Shown in pieces: positions 25,971 to 31,822 of a stretch of DNA of 31,822 nucleotides. Origin of the DNA: CAZLQF01 sp964561545 (lineage in GTDB: Bacteria; Bacteroidota; Bacteroidia; CAILMK01; CAYYUA01); assembly GCA_964561545.1 (NCBI GenBank), contig CAZLQF010000030.1:1-31822 (forward strand), read 5' to 3'. Numbering within the stretch: position 1 is the stretch's first letter; each line of letters starts with the position of its first letter. The notes beneath the pieces were generated by a model that saw nothing but the letters and a program-made list of their open reading frames with translations, searched no databases and was not told where the DNA came from. The position numbers were made by a program, and so were the translations under genes.

Positions 25971-27431
25971 ATGAGAACAAGTATAGGCACTTACATCATT
26001 ATTTTGTTCTTTAGTTTTCAAGCATGCCAAAGTGGACCTGGCAATCAACAGGAAAACATGCAGCAAACCGATCAAATCCACGTAAGCGGTAAAATTGAAA
26101 ATCCCAAAGCGGATACGATTACCATGGAAAAAATTGGGCCAAGAGCAGATTTCCAACAATCGGTCAAGCTTGATACCCAAAATGGTTTTAAAGCTTCGTT
26201 GCAAGTATCTAAACCAAGGTATCTTAAATTTACCCATGGCAATGAATACGGGATGATTTTTGCGGAACCCGGTGACAGCATTCACTGGACGTTGAATACC
26301 AAAGAATTCGATGAAACCTTGGAGTATACAGGTTCCAAAGCAGCAGAAAATACTTACTTGGTAAATTTGATTTTAAGGGAGGATACCATCTTTAAAGGTG
26401 CTAAAACTTATCGTAATATTTACGCTAAAAAGCCAGATAGTTTTAATCTAATTGTAGACTCCCTACAACAACTCTATATGGACGAACTTGAGGCAGTTCG
26501 GTCTGAAAACGATGTGGCCGGATCTTTCTTAGAGCAAGAAAAGATCAAGATCAAAAGCCGATTCTATGAAATGAAAGAAAGGTATCCCCTTTATTATAGC
26601 CGTTTAAATGATGGCGAAGAGGTTGAACTTAATGACGACTTTTATGCCTACAGGGAGCAAATTAACCTGTCCAATCCCTCTTATTTCAGAATTCCCAAAT
26701 ACAAGGATTATGTCGATGCTTTTATGAGCTCCAAAGTCAGGGATTACAGCGATCAGGAAGCATTTGAAGATACCTCGCGTGCCTTCTTAAAAGCCAAAGT
26801 AATTAAGGAATCATTCAACAATGATACCATCCAAGGCATACTTGTTGAGCCCCAATTAAAAAGAATGCTACAAATTAGAGGACCGAAAAAAGCCCAGCCC
26901 CTCGCAGACCTTTACGATAATTTGCCCAAACGACCCGAATACAAGAAAGAAATTCAAAATTTAAAGGAGGATTGGGCTTCAATTAAGGAGGGCAAACAAG
27001 CTCCTTCTTTTGCTTATCCCAATATAAGTGGGGATACGGTTAGCCTATCCGATTTTAAAGGCAGTTACGTTTTTATTGATGCCTGGGCAACCTGGTGTGG
27101 CCCCTGCAAAAAAGAAATTCCTCATTTGAAAAAACTGCATGACTCCCTCCAAAACCAAAATATTGAAATTGTGAGCATTTCCCTGGATAAAGCTGAAAAC
27201 AAAGCAAAATGGGAAAAAATGGTGAAAGACAAAGAACTTAAAGGTCATCAATTATTTGCCAATGGCGAGGCCTTTGATTCTAAGATAGTTAATGATTATG
27301 TGATCTATTCAATACCCAGATTCATTATTATAGGCCCTGAAGGAACCATTGTAAACCGGGACGCACCAAGACCATCTCAGGATGCTCAGCAAAAGCTGGA
27401 AGCCTTATTAAATGATAAAAAAGAAGTTTAA
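25971..27431 (+). CDS. TlpA/ResA-like thioredoxin lipoprotein
   Basis: This 486-residue protein has a lipoprotein signal: hydrophobic YIIILFFSF, then QAC with Cys19 as the lipidation site. An N-terminal DUF4369-like beta region follows (HVSGKIENPKADTITMEK) and then a helical middle. The C-terminal third, from about 340, is a thioredoxin domain with the redox motif WCGPC at 375-379 and the cis-proline in SIPRF near 449. Such proteins reduce or exchange disulfides in the periplasm, often for cytochrome c maturation or in nutrient-uptake loci. It is monocistronic here, so its partner is unknown. The 322 bases before it carry repeated half-sites, suggesting regulation. Confidence 0.9.
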   Translation: MRTSIGTYIIILFFSFQACQSGPGNQQENMQQTDQIHVSGKIENPKADTITMEKIGPRADFQQSVKLDTQNGFKASLQVSKPRYLKFTHGNEYGMIFAEPGDSIHWTLNTKEFDETLEYTGSKAAENTYLVNLILREDTIFKGAKTYRNIYAKKPDSFNLIVDSLQQLYMDELEAVRSENDVAGSFLEQEKIKIKSRFYEMKERYPLYYSRLNDGEEVELNDDFYAYREQINLSNPSYFRIPKYKDYVDAFMSSKVRDYSDQEAFEDTSRAFLKAKVIKESFNNDTIQGILVEPQLKRMLQIRGPKKAQPLADLYDNLPKRPEYKKEIQNLKEDWASIKEGKQAPSFAYPNISGDTVSLSDFKGSYVFIDAWATWCGPCKKEIPHLKKLHDSLQNQNIEIVSISLDKAENKAKWEKMVKDKELKGHQLFANGEAFDSKIVNDYVIYSIPRFIIIGPEGTIVNRDAPRPSQDAQQKLEALLNDKKEV

Positions 27432-27562
27432 AACAACAATGCAGCAAGCTATTGTTTAAAGCTTTTTAATTCCACTTGGATGGTCCTGATAAATAAAGTG
27501 CTTTGTAATGAATTTTTTCCAAGCCTGCTATTGTTTGACTTGAAATAAGCACCCATAACCCT

Positions 27563-28816
27563 ATGACCAAAAAACGTAAGTCATCTACCAACCATTGGAT
27601 TTATATTTTGGGCTATTTAGGCTTAGCCGTTTTCTTGGCTGGTACTACCTACGGGCTTTATTCTTTTACCACTAATTCCCAATCTCCGGATCAAGATCCT
27701 AAAAAGATCCATGAAAAGCAACAAAAAGATTCTGTTGAAAGCGTCATGCCTGAAGCTTCCGAGGTTCAACCGCTTAACATACCAGCATCCATAGATTTTG
27801 CAGGTGAGCAAGTTCCACTGTATGATACGGAGGTCAAAGAACGTTTTGACCGTGAATTGCTCGTTAATGCTTTCTGGGAATCCCATTCCTTGCTGTATTT
27901 TAAAAGGGCCAATCGCTGGCTTCCCATCATTGAAGCCATACTAAAACAAGAGGGCGTTCCTGAAGATTTTAAATATCTGGCCGTCATCGAAAGTGATCTG
28001 AAGCAAGTAGTTTCACCGGCCGGTGCAGTCGGCTTTTGGCAATTCATCGAAAGCACCGGTAAAGAATATGGTCTTGAAGTAAACGATGACATCGATGAGC
28101 GCTACAATGTTCAAAAATCTACCGTTGCAGCCTGTAAGTATTTAAAAAAAGCTCGCGACCGTTTTGGCAATTGGACGTTGGCTGCCGCTTCTTACAACAT
28201 GGGCATGAATGGCATCCAAAGAGCTTTACAACAACAACAAGTAAACTCTTATTATGACCTCCACTTAAACCCCGAAACCAGCCGTTACATGTTTCGCATA
28301 TTGGCGGTCAAAGAAATTATGGAAAACCCCAAAAGATATGGTTACGACTTTGAGAACCGCGAGCTTTACAAGCCGCCTCATACTGATTCAATAGCTGTTA
28401 GAAGAACCATACCTAGTTGGATCGATTTTGCACTGGATCACAACATTACTTACAAAACCTTGCTCCACTACAATCCTTGGATCCGGGATGATAACCTGTC
28501 TAACGCATCAGGCAAAACTTATTACGTCCAGATACCTAAATTTGCGCGCTCCGATAAGTTCAACGGCTATAAACGGAAAACGCTCAACGAGGATACCTTG
28601 GCGGCCATGCCAGACACTTTAAATCTCGGTACTTACAAACCTTATAAAGCGGATGATTTTAAACGCCATCAAGTAAGCAAAGGCCAGGACATCTACAAGA
28701 TTGCCAAAGAATATGGCGTCCGTGTACCGCAAATTATGGAGTGGAACAATATGACCACCTCCTACGTTGAACGAGGGCAAACTTTAAAAATACTGAAGAG
28801 GCAAATTGACGAATAA
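27563..28816 (+). CDS. Membrane-anchored lytic transglycosylase with LysM (MltD-like)
   Basis: This 417-residue protein cuts peptidoglycan glycan strands with formation of anhydro-MurNAc. An N-terminal helix (residues 12-35, WIYILGYLGLAVFLAGTTYGL) anchors it in the inner membrane. The SLT domain spans about 100-260, with the catalytic Glu143 in VIESDL, then SPAGAVGFWQF and AAASYNMGMNG. Residues 369-412 form one LysM module (HQVSKGQDIYKIAKEYG ... QIMEWNNM) for cell-wall binding. MltD of E. coli has two or more LysM repeats and a lipoprotein anchor, so this is a variant. The gene overlaps the start of uvrA by 11 bases. Confidence 0.92.
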   Translation: MTKKRKSSTNHWIYILGYLGLAVFLAGTTYGLYSFTTNSQSPDQDPKKIHEKQQKDSVESVMPEASEVQPLNIPASIDFAGEQVPLYDTEVKERFDRELLVNAFWESHSLLYFKRANRWLPIIEAILKQEGVPEDFKYLAVIESDLKQVVSPAGAVGFWQFIESTGKEYGLEVNDDIDERYNVQKSTVAACKYLKKARDRFGNWTLAAASYNMGMNGIQRALQQQQVNSYYDLHLNPETSRYMFRILAVKEIMENPKRYGYDFENRELYKPPHTDSIAVRRTIPSWIDFALDHNITYKTLLHYNPWIRDDNLSNASGKTYYVQIPKFARSDKFNGYKRKTLNEDTLAAMPDTLNLGTYKPYKADDFKRHQVSKGQDIYKIAKEYGVRVPQIMEWNNMTTSYVERGQTLKILKRQIDE

Positions 28817-31733
28817 AGCTACCGAAGCTAAACCTGATGAGAATTCTTACATTGAATCAAAAATAGAAGAGGGCACCATACAGGTTTATGGTGCACGTGA
28901 GCACAACCTGGCCAACTTTGATGTTACCCTGCCAAGAAACAATTTAATCGTGTTTACCGGCTTAAGTGGGAGCGGCAAGTCTTCCCTTGCATTTGACACC
29001 CTTTATGCAGAAGGACAGCGAAGGTACATGGAAACTTTCGCAGCTTATGCCCGCCAGTTTATAGGGCACCTCACCCGTCCGGATGTGGATAAAATCGATG
29101 GTCTTAGCCCGGTTATTTCAATTGAACAAAAAACGGTAAGCAAAAATCCTCGATCAACAGTGGGGACCATCACGGAAATTTATGATTTCCTTCGATTGCT
29201 TTATGCCCGCACGGCAGAAGCCTATTCCTATGAAACGGGCAAAAAGATGGTCCGTTTCACCGATGATCAGATCTTAGATACCATTATCAATAATTTTTCC
29301 GGCAAGCGGATCAGCATTCTGGCTCCGGTTGTAAAAGGTCGAAAAGGCCACTATCGTGAAGTATTCGAGCAAAATTTCAAATTGGGCTTTACTAAAATGC
29401 GGATCGATGGCGATATTCAAGAAATTGAGCCTGGCATGAAGCTTAGCCGGTATAAGATCCATGACATTGAACTCTTAGTGGATCGGGTAAAAGTAAAAGA
29501 AAGCGACACAACACGCTTAAGGAATTCCGTTCAAACAGCCCTAAAACAAGGCAATGGTACGTTAATGCTTTTAGACCATGATGACAATGAAAAAGCTCGT
29601 CACTTCAGTCGAAATTTAATGTGCCCAGACACTGGCATTTCCTATGACGAACCCCAGCCCAACACCTTTTCTTTTAATTCACCCTATGGCTATTGCCCTG
29701 AATGTAAAGGTACCGGTCGGCAATACGAGTTTGATGAAGATGACATTTTACCCGATAAGTCCAAAAGCATCGCCAAAGGTGCCATTGAACCAATGGGGTC
29801 AGAGCTTGGCTTTTATTATGAATCCCTTATTAAAGCACTTGGTAATAAGTACAATTTTAAGCTTAATACTCCTATCAATAAGTTTTCGAGAGAAGCCATC
29901 GATTGCCTGCTTTATGGAAGCAATGAAAGGCTCCAGGTTGATTCCTTTTTGGGCAAGGATCATTTTACGTTTGAAGGCATTGTCAACATTTACCGTAGAA
30001 TTTTAAGTTCAGCTACCTACAAATCAACACTCAAAAAGGCTTTGGAAGAGATGGTCAGGAAAGCGGACTGTCCAGATTGCAATGGCTACCGCCTGAACAG
30101 AATGGCCCGTCATTTTATGATTGATGGCAAGCACATCGGGGAAGTGGCCAATTTGCAGATCGACCGTTTTTACGAATGGATTAACAACCTCAACCAAAAC
30201 CTGGAAGGCAACCGCAAGGTTATTTCCAATGAAATCCTCAAGGAGATCAGGCAGCGTACTGGCTTTTTACTCAATGTAGGGCTGGACTATTTAAGTATTA
30301 ACCGCCCAGCTTATTCCTTGTCGGGTGGAGAAGCCCAAAGGATAAGGCTTGCTACGCAGGTCGGCTCCCAGTTGATCAACGTGCTCTATATCCTGGATGA
30401 GCCCTCGATTGGTCTACATCAAAGAGACAACCACCGCCTTACCAATGCCTTAAAAGAACTCCGGGATATTGGCAATACCGTCATTGTGGTCGAGCATGAC
30501 CGCGATATGATGTTACAATCAGATCACATCCTTGATCATGGGCCCGGAGCCGGTAAGCATGGCGGTGAAATCGTTGCAGAAGGGCCACCTTCTCATATAA
30601 TCAATAGCCAAACCCAAACCGCTCAGTATTTGAGAGGTGAAAGCGAAATTGAACTTCCAGCCCAACGCAGGTACGGCCATAAAAACAAATACCTCCAGCT
30701 ACAAGGTGCTGAAGGGAACAATTTGAAATCGGCTAACGCAAAATTTCCATTAGGGAAACTGATATGTGTAACCGGAGTATCAGGAAGCGGCAAATCCACT
30801 TTGATCAATGAAACCGTCTACCCGATCCTTAAGCGGGAATTTTATCGATCGAAACAAAAACCCTTGTCTTATAAAAAGATTACGGGTGTAAAGCACCTTG
30901 ATAAGGTCATTGAGATCAATCAAGCACCGATAGGCCGCACCCCAAGATCCAATCCAGCTACCTACACTGGTGTATTTTCCCATATCCGCAAATTGTTTTC
31001 TGAATTGCCCGAAGCTAAGATCAGAGGGTATCAACCAGGCCAGTTCTCATTCAATGTAAAAGGGGGCCGCTGTGAGGAATGCAAAGGCGGTGGCGTTAAA
31101 ACCATTGAGATGAATTTCCTTCCGGATGTTTATGTAGAATGCCCGGAATGTTTAGGCAAACGCTATAATCGTGAGACGCTGGAAGTTCGCTATAAAGGTA
31201 AATCAATTAGCGATGTATTGGACATGACTGTTGAAGAAGCAGTAACCTTTTTTGAAAACATTCCCTATATTAAAAGAAAGTTACAAACCATCAACGATGT
31301 TGGCTTGGGATACATTCATTTGGGCCAACCTTCAACAACCCTCTCCGGAGGCGAGGCACAACGCGTAAAACTGGCCACGGAATTGTCTAAAGTGGATACG
31401 GGCAAAACATTTTACATCCTGGATGAACCAACAACAGGTTTGCACTTTGAAGATATCCGGATTTTAATGGATGTTTTGGGAAAACTCGTGGATAAGGGGA
31501 ACACGGTCTTGATTATCGAACACAACTTGGATGTTATCAAATTGGCTGACTATATTATTGACGTTGGTCCGGAAGGTGGTGACGAAGGCGGTGAAGTTGT
31601 TGTAGAAGGCTCGCCAGAACAGATCATAAAGAAAAATAAAGGCCATACCGCTCAATTCCTGAAGCGCGAAATGGAAGAAACCGTGGGTGAACGCAGTTTA
31701 GAAGCAGCCGAAGAATTGGGAATGAAGGTTTAG
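28806..31733 (+). CDS. Excinuclease ABC subunit UvrA
   Basis: UvrA is the damage-recognising ATPase of nucleotide excision repair and loads UvrB on DNA. The 975-residue protein has two ABC ATPase cores: Walker A GLSGSGKS near 51-58 with signature LSGGEAQRIRL, and GVSGSGKST with LSGGEAQRVKL. The UvrB-binding and insertion domains are present (GRKGHYREVF, DTTRLRNSV). The C-terminal zinc site has four cysteines (CEEC and CPEC). The first has C-P-D-T then C-P-E-C, so one usual cysteine is absent. The start is TTG at 28806, inside the preceding gene, with GAAGAGG at 28795-28801 as a ribosome site; there is no in-frame ATG before the Walker A. Bacteroidota often carry more than one UvrA. Confidence 0.95.
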   Translation: MTNKATEAKPDENSYIESKIEEGTIQVYGAREHNLANFDVTLPRNNLIVFTGLSGSGKSSLAFDTLYAEGQRRYMETFAAYARQFIGHLTRPDVDKIDGLSPVISIEQKTVSKNPRSTVGTITEIYDFLRLLYARTAEAYSYETGKKMVRFTDDQILDTIINNFSGKRISILAPVVKGRKGHYREVFEQNFKLGFTKMRIDGDIQEIEPGMKLSRYKIHDIELLVDRVKVKESDTTRLRNSVQTALKQGNGTLMLLDHDDNEKARHFSRNLMCPDTGISYDEPQPNTFSFNSPYGYCPECKGTGRQYEFDEDDILPDKSKSIAKGAIEPMGSELGFYYESLIKALGNKYNFKLNTPINKFSREAIDCLLYGSNERLQVDSFLGKDHFTFEGIVNIYRRILSSATYKSTLKKALEEMVRKADCPDCNGYRLNRMARHFMIDGKHIGEVANLQIDRFYEWINNLNQNLEGNRKVISNEILKEIRQRTGFLLNVGLDYLSINRPAYSLSGGEAQRIRLATQVGSQLINVLYILDEPSIGLHQRDNHRLTNALKELRDIGNTVIVVEHDRDMMLQSDHILDHGPGAGKHGGEIVAEGPPSHIINSQTQTAQYLRGESEIELPAQRRYGHKNKYLQLQGAEGNNLKSANAKFPLGKLICVTGVSGSGKSTLINETVYPILKREFYRSKQKPLSYKKITGVKHLDKVIEINQAPIGRTPRSNPATYTGVFSHIRKLFSELPEAKIRGYQPGQFSFNVKGGRCEECKGGGVKTIEMNFLPDVYVECPECLGKRYNRETLEVRYKGKSISDVLDMTVEEAVTFFENIPYIKRKLQTINDVGLGYIHLGQPSTTLSGGEAQRVKLATELSKVDTGKTFYILDEPTTGLHFEDIRILMDVLGKLVDKGNTVLIIEHNLDVIKLADYIIDVGPEGGDEGGEVVVEGSPEQIIKKNKGHTAQFLKREMEETVGERSLEAAEELGMKV

Positions 31734-31822
31734 AGCATGTTTAGTGTTGGGAAATTATTTAATGTTAAACTCGCCATACCAAAGCACAATATCGCTTTAC
31801 CTCAACCCAATCGATAATTAGG

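Noticed and set aside
27435..27456. Terminator after the thioredoxin lipoprotein
   Set aside because: AACAAT/ATTGTT gives only a 6-bp AT-rich stem with a 10-base loop and no clean U-tract.

Overview
The window looks like a chromosomal segment of a Bacteroidota bacterium, probably Cytophagales-like. The evidence is a fused MurF-alanine racemase, a surface protein ending in a type IX secretion (Por) sorting domain, promoters of the TTG-N19-TAnnTTTG type, few Shine-Dalgarno sites, and AT-rich DNA. The assignment is inference from gene content; there is no rRNA or tRNA here.

Region 1 (1-6107) is accessory and partly decayed. A long DUF4397-type repeat protein with a C-terminal sorting domain (740-3776, minus) is interrupted by a 100-N assembly gap. 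The gap can be explained exactly: both sides carry 55 identical bases shared with the neighbouring repeat, and 126 missing bases restore both the reading frame and the 681-bp repeat period. Beyond it lie two fragments of one Tc-toxin/SpvB-type RHS (YD-repeat) protein. Between them, on the opposite strand, is a toxin-antitoxin pair with an intact antitoxin and a RelE-like toxin broken by a stop and a frameshift.

Region 2 (6047-9556, plus) is a three-gene glycosyltransferase operon with its own promoter: a GT-C-like polytopic membrane protein, a GT2 enzyme and a GNT-I-like enzyme. It is probably for surface glycan or glycoprotein synthesis.

Region 3 (9581-13490, minus) is pdxA - yceD (DUF177) - rpmF - plsX - fabH. 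The rpmF gene (59 codons) is easily missed. A consensus promoter sits between pdxA and yceD, so the ribosome/fatty-acid part can probably be transcribed separately from pdxA.

Region 4 (13825-19753, minus) holds a secreted DUF4412-like protein, the MurF-Alr fusion of peptidoglycan synthesis, an MFS transporter and a CaCA-type cation exchanger with unusual alpha-repeat sequences.

Region 5 (20038-31733, plus) starts with an overlapping trio: an exported PIG-L deacetylase, a small one-helix membrane protein and an SSS sodium/solute symporter. It continues with a tandem universal stress protein behind a consensus promoter, a TlpA-like thioredoxin lipoprotein preceded by a cluster of TTTACCAA half-sites, a membrane-anchored MltD-like lytic transglycosylase, and UvrA, which starts at TTG inside the transglycosylase gene.

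The least explained items are the PIG-L/small protein/SSS unit, the half-site cluster before the thioredoxin lipoprotein, and the toxin-antitoxin remnant lying between the two parts of a dead Tc-like toxin gene. I did not find a clear new defence or mobile system.
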